Shown: positions 36,562 to 46,487, numbered from the stretch's first letter. The stretch is DNA of 64,000 nt from Pseudomonas sp. 31-12 (GCF_003151075.1 NZ_CP029482.1:992001-1056000); one strand, 5' to 3'. The notes: generated by a model from the letters alone, not told the origin. Numbers and translations are program-made.

Positions 36562-37455
36562 ATGAACGTATTCGTTACCGGCGCCGCTGGATTCATCGGC
36601 GGCTCCATCGCCACCGGTCTTGTCCGGGCGGGCCATAAGGTTACCGGCCTGGTTCGCAACGCCGACCAAGCCACTGAACTGAGCGCACTGGGCATCATCC
36701 CGGTGATCGGCACTCTTGACGACAGCGCACTACTGGCCGAACAGGCCCGCGCTGCCGATGCCGTGATCAACGCCGCCAGCAGCGACCATCGCGGCGCGGT
36801 GGAAGCCTTGCTCAATGCCTTGCGCGGCTCCAACAAAGTGTTCCTGCACACGAGCGGTTCGAGCATCGTCGGCGATGCGTCGGGCGGCAAATCCAGCGAC
36901 GTCATCTACTTCGAAGACAGCCTGCCGGAACCGACCGTCGACAAGGCCGCCCGCGTGGCCATCGACAACCTGATCCTCGCCGCGGCGAAAGACGGCGTGA
37001 ACTCGGCCGTGATCTGCAACACCCTGATTTACGGCCACAGCCTGGGCGTCAATCGCGACAGCGTTCAATTGCCGCGCTTGCTGAAACAAGCGCGTAAAAG
37101 CGGCGTGGTGCGCCATGTCGGCACCGGCCAGAACATCTGGTCGAATGTGCACATTGAAGACGTGGTGTCCTTGTATCTGCTGGCGCTGACCAAAAACGTA
37201 CCTGGCACGTTCTACTTCGTCGAAAGCGGTGAGGCGTCGTTCATCGACATGACCACCGCCATGGCTGAAGCCCTGAAGCTCGGCGAGGCGCAAGACTGGC
37301 CGTTGAAAGACGCCGAAGCCGAGTGGGGTTATGAAATGGCCAACTATGGTCTGGGTTCCAACAGCCGGGTGCGCGGCAAGCATGCGCGTGAATGGCTGGG
37401 CTGGGTGCCGAAGCGGACGTCGGTGGTTGAATGGATTCGGGACGAGATGGTTTGA
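36562..37455 (+). CDS. NAD-dependent epimerase/dehydratase family protein
   Basis: This 297-residue atypical/extended SDR has N-terminal 'VFVTGAAGFIGGSIATGL' for NAD(P) binding. 'LHTSGSSIVGDASGG' replaces the usual Ser motif region. There is no clear YxxxK ('PTVDKAARVAIDN' occupies the site), so catalysis may differ from classical epimerases. 'YGHSLGVNRDSVQLP' and 'VGTGQNIWSNVHIEDV' are typical of the NmrA/YwnB-like extended group. The start at 36562 has GGGAG upstream. The substrate is unknown. Confidence 0.75.
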   Translation: MNVFVTGAAGFIGGSIATGLVRAGHKVTGLVRNADQATELSALGIIPVIGTLDDSALLAEQARAADAVINAASSDHRGAVEALLNALRGSNKVFLHTSGSSIVGDASGGKSSDVIYFEDSLPEPTVDKAARVAIDNLILAAAKDGVNSAVICNTLIYGHSLGVNRDSVQLPRLLKQARKSGVVRHVGTGQNIWSNVHIEDVVSLYLLALTKNVPGTFYFVESGEASFIDMTTAMAEALKLGEAQDWPLKDAEAEWGYEMANYGLGSNSRVRGKHAREWLGWVPKRTSVVEWIRDEMV

Positions 37456-37481
37456 GTTCGCTTTAGACCGCGTCATCGTTC

Positions 37482-37571
37482 ATCGCGGGCAAGCCACGCT
37501 CCCACAGGTCCTGAGTCGTTCGCCAATTTCGTGAGCGACACAATACCTGTGGGAGCGGGCTTGCCCGCGAT
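37482..37571. repeat. REP doublet, GTGGGAGCGGGCTTGCCCGCG type
   Basis: ATCGCGGGCAAGCCACGCTC (37482 onward) and the inverted CCTGTGGGAGCGGGCTTGCC... copy (ending about 37571) flank some 35 bases. The left arm has an imperfect core (GCCACGCTCCC instead of GCCCGCTCCC). It lies between the epimerase and SulP genes. Confidence 0.78.
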
Positions 37572-37657
37572 TGCGTTTTCAGCTGTGTCGCAACTGGCCG
37601 GGCCGTGCTCAATTCCGTAACATCCGCCCCTTCTTTCCCTGTTGTGTCCGACCCTCC

Positions 37658-39103
37658 ATGAAACCAAAACGTCTGCGCGCCGATGTCCTGGCCGGACTCA
37701 CCACCTCTTTCGCCCTGCTACCCGAATGCATCGCCTTCGCGCTGGTGGCCCATCTCAATCCGCTGATGGGGCTTTACGGAGCGTTCATCATTTGCACCCT
37801 CACCGCGCTTTTCGGCGGTCGGCCGGGCATGGTGTCCGGTGCGGCCGGTTCGATGGCGGTGGTGATCGTCGCGCTGGTGGTGCAGCACGGCGTGCAATAT
37901 CTGCTCGCGACCGTGTTGCTAGGCGGCCTGATCATGCTGGCGTTCGGGCTGCTGAGGCTGGGCAAACTGGTGCGCATGGTGCCGCACCCGGTGATGCTCG
38001 GCTTCGTCAACGGCCTGGCGATCATCATTGCCCTGGCACAACTCGAACACTTCAAAAGCGGCGAAACCTGGCTCAGCGGCACGCCGTTGTACCTGATGAC
38101 CGGGTTGGTGCTGCTGACGATGGCGATCGTGTATCTGCTGCCGCGCCTGACCCGTGCCGTGCCGCCGGCACTGGTGGCGATCCTGAGTGTCGGGTTGGCG
38201 GTGTATCTGCTCGGTCTGCCGACGCGCACCTTGGGCGACATGGCGCACATCGCTGGCGGCTTGCCGGCGTTCGCGCTGCCGGACATTGCGTGGAGCCTGG
38301 AGACCCTGCGCATCATCGCGCCTTACGCGATCTTGATGGCGCTGGTCGGTCTGCTGGAAACCCTGCTGACCCTGAACCTCACCGACGAGATCACCGAGAG
38401 CCGTGGCTTCCCGGATCGCGAGTGCGTAGCGTTGGGCGCGGCCAACATGGTCTCCGGCGTGTTTGGCGGCATGGGTGGTTGCGCGATGATCGGTCAGACC
38501 GTCATCAACCTCAGTTCCGGTGGTCGTGGCCGGCTATCCGGCGTGGTGGCCGGGGTGTTGATTCTGCTGTTCATTCTGTTTCTGTCGCCGCTGATCGAGC
38601 GCATCCCGTTGGCTGCACTGGTCGGCGTGATGTTCGTGGTGTCGCAACAGACGTTCGCCTGGGCGTCGTTGCGGGTGGTGAACAAGGTGCCGCTCAACGA
38701 TGTATTGGTGATTGTCGCGGTGACGGTCATCACGGTGTTTACCGATCTGGCCACCGCCGTGCTCTGCGGGATCATCATCGCGGCGCTCAACTTCGCCTGG
38801 CAGCAGGCCCGTGAGCTGTATGCCGACGCTCATGTCGAAGCCGACGGCAGCAAGCTCTATCACCTGCATGGCACGCTGTTTTTCGCCTCGACTACGCCGT
38901 TTCTCAATCAGTTCGATCCCGCCAACGATCCGTCTGTCGTGACCATCGACTGCCGCCACCTGAGCTTCGTCGACTACTCGGCTATCGCCGCGCTCAAGAC
39001 CCTGCGTGAACGCTACGCCAAGGCCGGCAAGCATTTGCGCGTGCTGCATTTATCCGAGCGCTGCAAGAAGTTGCTCAAACGCGCTCGGGTGAATCACGAC
39101 TGA
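37658..39103 (+). CDS. SulP-family anion transporter with STAS domain
   Basis: This 481-residue inner-membrane protein has an N-terminal transport domain of about 12 helices ('ADVLAGLTTSFALLPECIAFALV', 'GAAGSMAVVIVALV', 'GGMGGCAMIGQTVINLSSGG'). A cytoplasmic STAS domain follows from about residue 390 ('LYHLHGTLFFASTTPF', 'VVTIDCRHLSFVDYSAIAAL'). The family moves sulfate, bicarbonate or dicarboxylates; the substrate cannot be read here. The start at 37658 gives the usual N-terminus. Confidence 0.9.
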   Translation: MKPKRLRADVLAGLTTSFALLPECIAFALVAHLNPLMGLYGAFIICTLTALFGGRPGMVSGAAGSMAVVIVALVVQHGVQYLLATVLLGGLIMLAFGLLRLGKLVRMVPHPVMLGFVNGLAIIIALAQLEHFKSGETWLSGTPLYLMTGLVLLTMAIVYLLPRLTRAVPPALVAILSVGLAVYLLGLPTRTLGDMAHIAGGLPAFALPDIAWSLETLRIIAPYAILMALVGLLETLLTLNLTDEITESRGFPDRECVALGAANMVSGVFGGMGGCAMIGQTVINLSSGGRGRLSGVVAGVLILLFILFLSPLIERIPLAALVGVMFVVSQQTFAWASLRVVNKVPLNDVLVIVAVTVITVFTDLATAVLCGIIIAALNFAWQQARELYADAHVEADGSKLYHLHGTLFFASTTPFLNQFDPANDPSVVTIDCRHLSFVDYSAIAALKTLRERYAKAGKHLRVLHLSERCKKLLKRARVNHD

Positions 39104-39110
39104 GATCAAC

Positions 39111-39143
39111 GCAGGCGCGATGTAAATCCGCCTGCCTGATTTT
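39111..39143 (+). terminator. Possible weak terminator after sulP-like gene
   Basis: GCAGGCG (39111-39117) and CGCCTGC (39129-39135) form a 7-base stem, followed shortly by TTTT (39140-39143). The T-run is short and offset, so efficiency is uncertain. Confidence 0.4.
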
Positions 39144-39285
39144 CATATCCACCGACCTTGCATACCTCTGTGCGACATCCCTTACCTCTGCACGAAAATT
39201 AGTTTCACCTCGTTTGAATATCACGTCTCGAAATGATTTAAGAGTTTCACAAAACTTTCGACGTGACCCTTTCGAGGAGTACCGC

Positions 39286-40635
39286 ATGACCCTGTCCTTC
39301 GGCTATTGGCTGCTGGTGTATGCCGCCATCGCCATCATTGCCCTGATCGTTCTGATCGCCCGTTACCGACTTAATCCGTTCATTGTCATCACCCTCGTTT
39401 CCATCGGCCTCGCCTTGCTGGCGGGCATGCCGCCGTCCGGCGTGGTCGGCGCCTACGAGGCCGGGGTTGGCAAGACCCTGGGGCACATTGCGCTGGTGGT
39501 GGCGCTGGGCACCATGCTCGGCAAGATGATGGCCGAGTCCGGCGGCGCCGAACAGGTGGCGCGGACCTTGATCGACCGGTTCGGCGAGAAGAACGCGCAC
39601 TGGGCCATGGTGTGCATCGCGTTTCTGGTCGGGCTGCCGCTGTTCTTCGAGGTTGGTTTTGTGTTGCTGGTGCCGATCGCCTTTACCGTGGCGCGGCGCG
39701 TCGGCGTGTCGATCCTGATGGTCGGCTTGCCGATGGTCGCCGGCTTGTCGGTGGTGCATGCGCTGGTGCCGCCGCACCCGGCGGCAATGCTCGCGGTGCA
39801 GGTGTATGGGGCGTCGGTCGGGCAGACGTTGATGTACGCGATTCTGATCGGCATTCCAACGGCGATCATCGCCGGTCCGCTGTACGCCAAGTTCATCGTG
39901 CCGCGCATTCAATTGCCGGCGGAGAACCCGCTGGAACGCCAGTTCCTCGACCGCGAACCGCGCGACAGCCTGCCGGGGTTCGGCATCACCATGGCGACCA
40001 TTCTGTTGCCGGTGGTGCTGATGCTGATCGGTGGCTGGGCCAACCTGATTTCCACACCAGGCAGCGGTTTCAACCAGTTTCTGCTGTTCATCGGCAACTC
40101 GGTGATCGCGCTGCTGCTGGCGACACTGCTGAGTTTCTGGACCCTCGGCATCGCCCAGGGTTTCAACCGCGAATCGATCCTCAAGTTCACCAACGAATGC
40201 CTGGCACCGACCGCCAGCATCACCTTGCTGGTGGGCGCTGGCGGCGGTTTGAACCGGATTCTGGTGGACGCCGGCGTGACCAACCAGATCGTCAGCCTCG
40301 CCGATGAATTCCACCTGTCACCGCTGATCATGGGCTGGCTGTTTGCGGCGTTGATGCGCATTGCTACCGGGTCCGCCACGGTGGCGATGACCACCGCCTC
40401 GGGCATCGTCGCCCCAGTGGCCATCGGTCTGGGGTATCCACATCCGGAGTTGCTGGTGCTGGCGACGGGCGCCGGGTCGGTGATTTTTTCCCACGTCAAC
40501 GACGGCGGCTTCTGGTTGATCAAGGAATACTTCAACATGACCGTTGCCCAGACGTTCAAGACCTGGACCGTGCTTGAGACCATTATTTCGGTGGTGGCTT
40601 TTGCGCTGACCGTGGGTCTTTCTTACCTGATTTAA
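39286..40635 (+). CDS. GntP-family gluconate/organic acid permease
   Basis: This 449-residue proton symporter with about 12 helices has the GntP signatures 'GVGKTLGHIALVVALGTMLGKMMAESGGAE', 'PLFFEVGFVLLVP', 'PPHPAAML' and 'RIATGSATVAMTTASGIVAP'. Co-occurrence with an RpiR regulator and an N-acyl-D-amino-acid deacylase suggests that the substrate is an acylated D-amino acid or a related acid rather than gluconate. The start at 39286 follows GAGGAG. Confidence 0.88.
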   Translation: MTLSFGYWLLVYAAIAIIALIVLIARYRLNPFIVITLVSIGLALLAGMPPSGVVGAYEAGVGKTLGHIALVVALGTMLGKMMAESGGAEQVARTLIDRFGEKNAHWAMVCIAFLVGLPLFFEVGFVLLVPIAFTVARRVGVSILMVGLPMVAGLSVVHALVPPHPAAMLAVQVYGASVGQTLMYAILIGIPTAIIAGPLYAKFIVPRIQLPAENPLERQFLDREPRDSLPGFGITMATILLPVVLMLIGGWANLISTPGSGFNQFLLFIGNSVIALLLATLLSFWTLGIAQGFNRESILKFTNECLAPTASITLLVGAGGGLNRILVDAGVTNQIVSLADEFHLSPLIMGWLFAALMRIATGSATVAMTTASGIVAPVAIGLGYPHPELLVLATGAGSVIFSHVNDGGFWLIKEYFNMTVAQTFKTWTVLETIISVVAFALTVGLSYLI

Positions 40636-40650
40636 CCGGAGCCGCCTGCC

Positions 40651-41511
40651 ATGGACATCCTCTATCAGATCCGCGCCCGCCAGGATTCCTTCAGTGCCGG
40701 TGAAGGGCGCATCGCTCGCCTGATGCTCGACGACGTAGGCTTTGCCTCCGCAGCCAGTCTCGATGAGCTGGCGCTGCGAGCGGAAGTCAGCACCGCCACG
40801 CTGTCGCGGTTTGCCCGCACCGTCGGCTGTCGCGACTTGCGCGATCTGCGCTTGCAATTGGCCCAGGCCAGCGGCGTCGGCAGCCGTTTCCTCGACCCGG
40901 CGGGCACGCCGGATCAGTCGGCGTTTTACGGGCAGATCGTCGGCGATATCGAGTCGACGTTGCGTCAGCACTTGTCGGCGTTCGACGAGTCGCGTTTCGC
41001 CGATGCAGTGAAATTGCTGGGCAAGGCGCGGATGATTCATGCGTTCGGCATGGGCGGTTGCTCGACCTTGTGCAGTGATGAACTGCAAGTGCGGCTGGTG
41101 CGCTTCGGCTACCCGATTGCGGCGTGCCACGACCCGGTGATGATGCGCGTCACCGCCGCCAGCCTCGATGCCGAACGCGCGGTCATTGTCTGCTCGCTGA
41201 CCGGCATCACCCCCGAACTGATCGAAGCCGTCGAGCTGGCGCGCAACTACGGGGCACGGATTATCGCCATCACCCGCGCCGATTCGCCCCTGGCGCAGTT
41301 GGCCGATGTGCTGCTGCCGCTGCAAGGCGTCGAGACCTCGTTCATCTATAAACCCACGGCGGCGCGCTACGGCATGCTGCTGGCCATCGACGTGCTTGCC
41401 ACCGAGCTGGCGCTGGCCAATCCTGAAAACAATCAAGAACGTCTGCGGCGGATCAAACTCGCCCTCGACGATTACCGCGGCGGCGACGATCACTTGCCGC
41501 TGGGAGACTGA
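40651..41511 (+). CDS. RpiR-family (HTH + SIS) regulator
   Basis: This 286-residue regulator has an N-terminal RpiR HTH (about residues 1-75, 'SLDELALRAEVSTATLSRFAR') and a C-terminal SIS sugar-phosphate-type domain (about 105-250, 'IHAFGMGGCSTLCSDELQ', 'VIVCSLTGITPELIEAVE'). It lies 15 bases after the permease stop and 1 base before the deacylase start, so all three genes form one operon. It is probably an autoregulated local repressor. Confidence 0.9.
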   Translation: MDILYQIRARQDSFSAGEGRIARLMLDDVGFASAASLDELALRAEVSTATLSRFARTVGCRDLRDLRLQLAQASGVGSRFLDPAGTPDQSAFYGQIVGDIESTLRQHLSAFDESRFADAVKLLGKARMIHAFGMGGCSTLCSDELQVRLVRFGYPIAACHDPVMMRVTAASLDAERAVIVCSLTGITPELIEAVELARNYGARIIAITRADSPLAQLADVLLPLQGVETSFIYKPTAARYGMLLAIDVLATELALANPENNQERLRRIKLALDDYRGGDDHLPLGD

Positions 41512-41512
41512 C

Positions 41513-42970
41513 ATGATGTACGACACACTGATCCGCAACGCCCTGGTCATCGACGGCAGCAACCGCCCCGGATACTCCGCCGATGTGGCGATTCTGAATG
41601 GCCGCATCGCGCGCATCGGCGACCTGTGCGATGACACCGCCCACGAAGAAGTTGACGCCGCCGGCCGCGTGCTGGCGCCCGGTTTTATCGATGTGCACAC
41701 CCACGACGACACCGTGGTAATCCGCCAGCCGCAGATGCTGCCCAAGCTCAGCCAGGGCGTGACCACGGTGATTGTTGGCAACTGCGGGATCAGCGCGTCA
41801 CCGGTGAGTTTGCGCGGCGATCCGCCGGACCCGATGAACCTGCTGGGTACCTCGGCAGCCTTTGTTTATCCTACGTTCAGCGATTACCGCGCAGCGGTCG
41901 AAGCCGCGAACACCACGCTGAACGTGGCGGCACTGGTCGGCCACACTGCGTTGCGCAGCAACCATCTCGACGACCTGTTCCGCACCGCCACGCCGGATGA
42001 AATCAGCGCGATGCGCGAGCAATTGCGTGAAAGCCTGGAGGCCGGCGCGTTGGGGTTATCCACCGGTCTGGCCTACGCCAGCGCATTTTCGGCGTCCACC
42101 GATGAAGTGATGCAACTGACCGAAGAACTGACCGCTTTCGGCGCGGTGTACACCACCCATTTGCGCAGCGAATTCGAACCGGTGCTGGAGGCCATGGACG
42201 AGGCGTTCCAGATCGGCCGCCATGCGAAATCCCCGGTGATCATTTCCCACCTCAAATGCGCGGGGGCCGGTAACTGGGGTCGCAGTCCGCAACTGTTGGC
42301 CTCGCTTGAGGAAGCGGCGAAAACTCACCCGGTGGGCTGCGATTGTTATCCCTACGCGGCGAGTTCTTCGACCCTGGACCTTAAGCAAGTCACCGACGCC
42401 CATCGCATCACCATTACCTGGTCCACGCCGCACCCGGAACTGGGCGGTCGCGACCTGATGGACATTGCCGCCGAGTGGAACGTGCCCCTGCTCGACGCTG
42501 CCCGCCGCCTGCAACCGGCCGGCGCGGTGTACTACGGAATGGACGAGGCCGATGTACGAAGAATCCTCGCTCATCCATTGTCGATGGTCGGCTCTGACGG
42601 ATTGCCGGAAGACCCGTTCCCGCATCCGCGCTTGTGGGGCGCTTTCCCACGGGTGCTCGGGCACTTCAGTCGCGACGTCGGGCTGTTTCCGCTGCACACC
42701 GCCGTACACAAAATGACCGGGCTGTCGGCGGCGCGTTTTGGCTTGAAGGAGCGCGGCGAAATCCGCGAAGGGCATTGGGCGGACCTGGTGTTGTTCAATC
42801 CAGTGACCATTCGCGACGTGGCGGACTTCAACGACCCGCAACGGGCAGCAGAAGGAATTGACGGGGTATGGGTCAACGGCGTGTTGAGTTACAGCGAAGG
42901 CCAGGCGAACGGAAAGCGGGAAGGGCGGTTTCTTGCGCGGGAAGGGGATTTGCGTGGCGGGTTTCAGTAA
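41513..42970 (+). CDS. N-acyl-D-amino-acid deacylase (D-aminoacylase)
   Basis: This amidohydrolase releases D-amino acids from N-acyl-D-amino acids. The 485-residue protein has metal-binding 'GFIDVHTHDD' near residue 63, 'VGNCGIS' with the Cys ligand (family metal site), 'HLRSE', 'ISHLKCAG' and 'MVGSDGLPEDPFPHPR'. These match the D-aminoacylase family. The start ATG (41513, or 41516) follows GGAG. With the permease and RpiR gene it forms a catabolic operon for D-amino-acid derivatives. Confidence 0.92.
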   Translation: MMYDTLIRNALVIDGSNRPGYSADVAILNGRIARIGDLCDDTAHEEVDAAGRVLAPGFIDVHTHDDTVVIRQPQMLPKLSQGVTTVIVGNCGISASPVSLRGDPPDPMNLLGTSAAFVYPTFSDYRAAVEAANTTLNVAALVGHTALRSNHLDDLFRTATPDEISAMREQLRESLEAGALGLSTGLAYASAFSASTDEVMQLTEELTAFGAVYTTHLRSEFEPVLEAMDEAFQIGRHAKSPVIISHLKCAGAGNWGRSPQLLASLEEAAKTHPVGCDCYPYAASSSTLDLKQVTDAHRITITWSTPHPELGGRDLMDIAAEWNVPLLDAARRLQPAGAVYYGMDEADVRRILAHPLSMVGSDGLPEDPFPHPRLWGAFPRVLGHFSRDVGLFPLHTAVHKMTGLSAARFGLKERGEIREGHWADLVLFNPVTIRDVADFNDPQRAAEGIDGVWVNGVLSYSEGQANGKREGRFLAREGDLRGGFQ

Positions 42971-43090
42971 AGATTCCGAGGAGTCCGTCACAGTGGTGGC
43001 ACATTGCAATTAAAGAAAGCCATCGCCAAGCCGAAGCGCTGACATCCAGCCCAACTACAATGGGTGTCTTTTCAGTCAGGGAGCAACCCA

Positions 43091-43459
43091 ATGAGCTTCG
43101 GCAAAACTACCCCGATCCTGCGGATTTTCGACGAAGCCAAGGCATTGGAGTTCTACGTCGACTTCTTGGGATTTACGGTCGACTGGCAACATCGATTTGA
43201 AGCCAACTTCCCGCTGTACCTGCAAGTCTCCCGGGGCGAATGCGTGCTGCACTTGTCCGAGCACCATGGCGACAGCACGCCGGGTTCGGCATTGCGGATC
43301 GAGACGGATGAACTCGAGGCGTTCCAGCAGCAATTGTTGGCCAAGGAATACACGTTTGCGCATCCACAGATTCAGGCCATGCCGTGGGGCAGCCAGGACA
43401 TGACTATTGCCGACCCGTTCGGGAACCGGTTGGTGTTTACCAATGCGATTAGTGCGTAA
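43091..43459 (+). CDS. Glyoxalase/bleomycin-resistance (VOC) family protein
   Basis: This 122-residue single VOC domain has 'TPILRIFDEAKALEFYVDFLGFTVDW', 'YLQVSRGECVLHLSEHHGD' and 'MTIADPFGNRLVFTN' (read in pieces). It resembles the bleomycin-resistance-like glyoxalase-superfamily proteins. The start at 43091 is preceded by GGGAG. It stands alone between the deacylase operon and the toxin-antitoxin pair; its substrate is unknown. Confidence 0.8.
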   Translation: MSFGKTTPILRIFDEAKALEFYVDFLGFTVDWQHRFEANFPLYLQVSRGECVLHLSEHHGDSTPGSALRIETDELEAFQQQLLAKEYTFAHPQIQAMPWGSQDMTIADPFGNRLVFTNAISA

Positions 43460-43508
43460 GGCCGTTCGGCAGCTAAGCAAGTGTTGATGGGACAAGGTGT
43501 GATAGCCT

Positions 43509-43530
43509 CAATCAATGATTTCATTGATTG
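43509..43530. promoter_or_regulatory. Perfect palindromic operator of the fitAB-like operon
   Basis: CAATCAATGA (43509-43518) and TCATTGATTG (43521-43530) are exact inverted repeats around TT, 11 bases upstream of the antitoxin start. It overlaps the expected transcription start. A ribbon-helix-helix antitoxin dimer or hetero-octamer typically binds such a site to autoregulate. Confidence 0.75.
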
Positions 43531-43541
43531 CAGGAGGCGTC

Positions 43542-43787
43542 ATGGCCAGCATCACGATTAGAAACCTGGATGATCAGATTAAGGAACAGTTGCGTATAGC
43601 CGCGGCCCACAATGGGCATTCGATGGAGGAGGAGGCTCGTCTGATACTTGGAAGAGCCTTGGCAACCGTTGATCGCGCGGGAGGGCTTGGTAGCCGAATC
43701 CGTAACAGGTTCAACGCTGTCGGTGGGGTTGAGCTTGATCTTCCTTCTCGTCACGAGAAAGCGACAGCGGTGGATTTCTCCGAATGA
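43542..43787 (+). CDS. FitA-like ribbon-helix-helix antitoxin
   Basis: This 81-residue protein has an N-terminal Arc/MetJ-type RHH domain ('MASITIRNLDDQIKEQLRIA', 'HSMEEEARLILGRAL') and a flexible C-terminal part that should wrap and block the PIN toxin. It has the typical order, with the antitoxin first and an ATGA overlap with the toxin. AGGAGG lies 7 bases before the ATG. Expression is predicted to be repressed through the palindrome at 43509-43530. Confidence 0.9.
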   Translation: MASITIRNLDDQIKEQLRIAAAHNGHSMEEEARLILGRALATVDRAGGLGSRIRNRFNAVGGVELDLPSRHEKATAVDFSE

Positions 43788-44203
43788 TAGTGCTCGATAC
43801 CAATGTTCTTTCAGAGTTCATGCGGGTTGAGCCCAATACACAAGTGCTTGCCTGGGTTGATGCACAGCCAGCGATGGAATTGGCTATCAGTGCTGTCACC
43901 GTGGCGGAAATTCTCCATGGCATCGCCCGACTCCCGTTTGGCAAGCGCAAACAGAAACTTGAAGCTCATGCCATGGCGATGTTTGAAGAGGACTTTGTCG
44001 GAAGGATTTTGCCTTTTGACGCCCACGCCGCCGTGGAGTACGCGACGTTGGTAGCCGGCTGTGAAGCTAATGGTCGGACGGCGTCGATGGCCGATGCGCA
44101 GATTGCCGCCATCTGCCGAAGCCACGGAGCTCCTATTGCCACCCGTAATGTCCGGGACTTTGAATTCCCCGGCATAGAGGTGATCAATCCTTGGCAGACC
44201 TGA
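43784..44203 (+). CDS. FitB-like PIN-domain toxin (VapC family)
   Basis: This 139-residue PIN ribonuclease has the four acidic metal ligands in place: D5 ('VLDTNVLSE'), E42 ('VTVAEILHG'), D104 ('SMADAQIAA') and D125 ('NVRDFE'). It would cleave RNA when freed from its antitoxin. Active-site integrity and overlap with the antitoxin suggest a functional module. A REP pair begins 25 bases downstream. Confidence 0.92.
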   Translation: MIVLDTNVLSEFMRVEPNTQVLAWVDAQPAMELAISAVTVAEILHGIARLPFGKRKQKLEAHAMAMFEEDFVGRILPFDAHAAVEYATLVAGCEANGRTASMADAQIAAICRSHGAPIATRNVRDFEFPGIEVINPWQT

Positions 44204-44228
44204 GCGCTTTTGGTGACGGGTAGATAAC

Positions 44229-44294
44229 GATCGCGGGTAAGCCCGCACCCACAGGTTACTGATTGAACGTGTGGGAGCGGGCTTGCTCGCGAAT
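44229..44294. repeat. REP doublet, GTGGGAGCGGGCTTG type
   Basis: ATCGCGGGTAAGCCCGCACC... and inverted GTGGGAGCGGGCTTGCTCGC arms with a short centre lie between the toxin gene and the convergent chemoreceptor gene. Several substitutions relative to the perfect pair at 33304 indicate an older copy. Confidence 0.78.
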
Positions 44295-44322
44295 GGTTCT
44301 TTCATTCACCGCAAAGCGGATG

Positions 44323-46242
44323 TCAGACGCGGAAGTGGCTCACCATCTGCTGCAACTGACCACCCAGCCGCGCCAGCTCAACACTGGATTTAGCGGTTTC
44401 GTCGCTGGCGGCGGCGGTCTGTTCCGACACGTCGCGCACGTTGATGATGCTGCGGCTGATTTCTTCGGCCACGGCGCTTTGTTGCTCGGCAGCGGCTGCG
44501 ATCTGCTGGTTCATCGACTGGATGTTGGACACCGTGCGGGTGATGTTCTCCAGCGACACGCCCGCCTTGCGAGTCAGGGCGACGCTGCTGTCGGTGAGGG
44601 CGCGACTGTTGTTCATCACGGTGGACACTTGTTGAGTGCCATTTTGCAGACCGGCCACCAGACCTTCGATTTCTTCGGTGGATTTCTGTGTGCGCTGGGC
44701 CAGGCCACGGACTTCGTCGGCCACCACCGCAAAACCACGACCGGCTTCACCGGCACGCGCCGCTTCAATCGCGGCGTTGAGGGCCAGCAGGTTGGTCTGT
44801 TCGGCGACGGCTTTGATCACGTCCATGACGCTGCCGATCTTGTCGCTTTCCTGTTGCAACACGCTCATGGCCTCGGTGGAACGCGCCACTTCGCTGGCCA
44901 GACGCTCGATCTGGGCGATGGCTTCGTTGACCACTTTGTCGCCTTCGCGAGCTTCGCCGTCGGCGGCGGCTGCGGCCTGGGAGGCTTCTTCGGCGTTGCG
45001 CGCGACTTCCTGCACGGTGGCGGTCATTTCGTGCATGGCGGTGGCCACTTGATCAGTCTCGATCTTCTGGCTGTTGACGCCGGCACTGGTTTGCTCGGTG
45101 ACGGCGGACAATTCTTCCGCGGCGCTGGCGATCTGCGTGACGCCGTCGCGGATGCCGCTGATCAAGTCACGCAGGGTCACGCCCATGCGCGCAATGCCTT
45201 GTTGCAACACGCCGAGTTCGTCGCGGCGCGTCACTTTAACGTCCTGGGACAGGTCGCCACTGGCGATGCGTTCGACCACGGCCAGGGTGTCGCGCAACGG
45301 GCCGGTGATCTGACGGGTGATGATCACGGCAGCGATGATGCCCACCAACAACGCCAGCAACGTGCTGATCAGCTGTAGGGTGCGCGCCTGGGCACTTTCG
45401 GCGTCACGACGATCGAGTTGGATCTGATACAGCTGATCGCTCAGGGTCACGATCGCGGCACCCTGGTCGGTCATTTCCTTGCGAGCCTGCACGGCATCGG
45501 TGTTGGCCGCTTTATAAGCTTGTAAGGCGCTGCGGTAGTTGCCCAGCGCGGTTTCCAGCTGGCGCAGGGCGTCTTGCTGAGTGTCGGCAAACTGCACGTT
45601 GAGGGGTTTCAGGCTGGCAATCGCTGAATCCAGTTGGACGACAGCTTTTTGCTCGGTCTCGGCATTGGTGGTGGCGGTGTAGCCGCGCACTTCGTAGCGG
45701 GCCAGGATGAACGCTTCCTTGGCGGCGGTGACGGCCTGGAACTGTTCGAAACGCTGATCGCCAAGAGGCATTTGTTGCACGCGGGTGCCGATGGCATCGA
45801 TCAGCGTGCTGGCCGTTTCGGCATTGGCGGCCATGGTGTCGCGGGCGCTGTTGCCGGTGCGGTAGGCGCTGCGCATTTTGTTCAGCGACGTCTTGTAGGC
45901 GTCGATGTAAGTGCCTTGTTCTTTGAGCAGCTTGAGGTTTTCCGGGCTCTTGAACTTCGACAACAGCGATTGTTGCTGAGCGGAAAAGGCGTCAAGGGTG
46001 GTCTGTACGTTCTGAGCGGCGGTTTCATCGCCGTTGGTCAGCATGTATTGCAGGCGCACCACACGAAGTTTGGTCAGACCAGAGTTGAGCTGGGTGATGT
46101 CGCTCATCCAGTTGCTGCGGTCAATCAACCCGCCCAGGCTCGTCCAGCCGGTCAGGGCCAGTATGCAGGTCAGAGCCAGGACCAGGCCGAACCCCAGGCC
46201 CAGTTTCATGTTCACGCTGATGTTGCCGAACCAGCTATTCAT
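44323..46242 (-). CDS. Methyl-accepting chemotaxis protein, McpS-like (HBM sensor)
   Basis: This 639-residue transmembrane chemoreceptor has a helix near residues 10-32, a periplasmic helical sensor of about 250 residues, and a second helix near 285-307. A HAMP domain and a long signalling coiled coil with hairpin tip '[21 protein letters not shown]' follow. The N-terminus '[20 protein letters not shown]' and large helical bimodular (HBM) type sensor resemble McpS of P. putida, which binds TCA-cycle acids; the ligand here is inferred. The start at 46242 follows GGAGGAATTTG. Confidence 0.9.
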   Translation of the reverse strand: MNSWFGNISVNMKLGLGFGLVLALTCILALTGWTSLGGLIDRSNWMSDITQLNSGLTKLRVVRLQYMLTNGDETAAQNVQTTLDAFSAQQQSLLSKFKSPENLKLLKEQGTYIDAYKTSLNKMRSAYRTGNSARDTMAANAETASTLIDAIGTRVQQMPLGDQRFEQFQAVTAAKEAFILARYEVRGYTATTNAETEQKAVVQLDSAIASLKPLNVQFADTQQDALRQLETALGNYRSALQAYKAANTDAVQARKEMTDQGAAIVTLSDQLYQIQLDRRDAESAQARTLQLISTLLALLVGIIAAVIITRQITGPLRDTLAVVERIASGDLSQDVKVTRRDELGVLQQGIARMGVTLRDLISGIRDGVTQIASAAEELSAVTEQTSAGVNSQKIETDQVATAMHEMTATVQEVARNAEEASQAAAAADGEAREGDKVVNEAIAQIERLASEVARSTEAMSVLQQESDKIGSVMDVIKAVAEQTNLLALNAAIEAARAGEAGRGFAVVADEVRGLAQRTQKSTEEIEGLVAGLQNGTQQVSTVMNNSRALTDSSVALTRKAGVSLENITRTVSNIQSMNQQIAAAAEQQSAVAEEISRSIINVRDVSEQTAAASDETAKSSVELARLGGQLQQMVSHFRV

Positions 46243-46487
46243 CAAATTCCTCCAGGAACGTTGCGCTTTCGATCGTCGGTTGGCTGGAAGATTGTTGTTT
46301 TTAGGTGCCAGCAAGGGATGTAGCAGGTTTGTATCGGCAGCAATCACTAGAGCTGAAAGGATTTTGTCGGACGGATTCTGTAACAAGGTTTTTGTGGGCG
46401 GCTTAAGCTTTTTTTCACATGGGTTTCACCGGCCGCCGACGCGCGCCTCTCTACCCTCGCGGCATCGAATGACAAGGGTGCACGCGG

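Noticed and set aside
44263..45378. Long plus-strand frame of 371 codons with glycine/histidine-rich translation
   Set aside because: It is the mirror of the chemoreceptor gene, whose codons give a full MCP protein; the antisense composition is an artefact of high GC.
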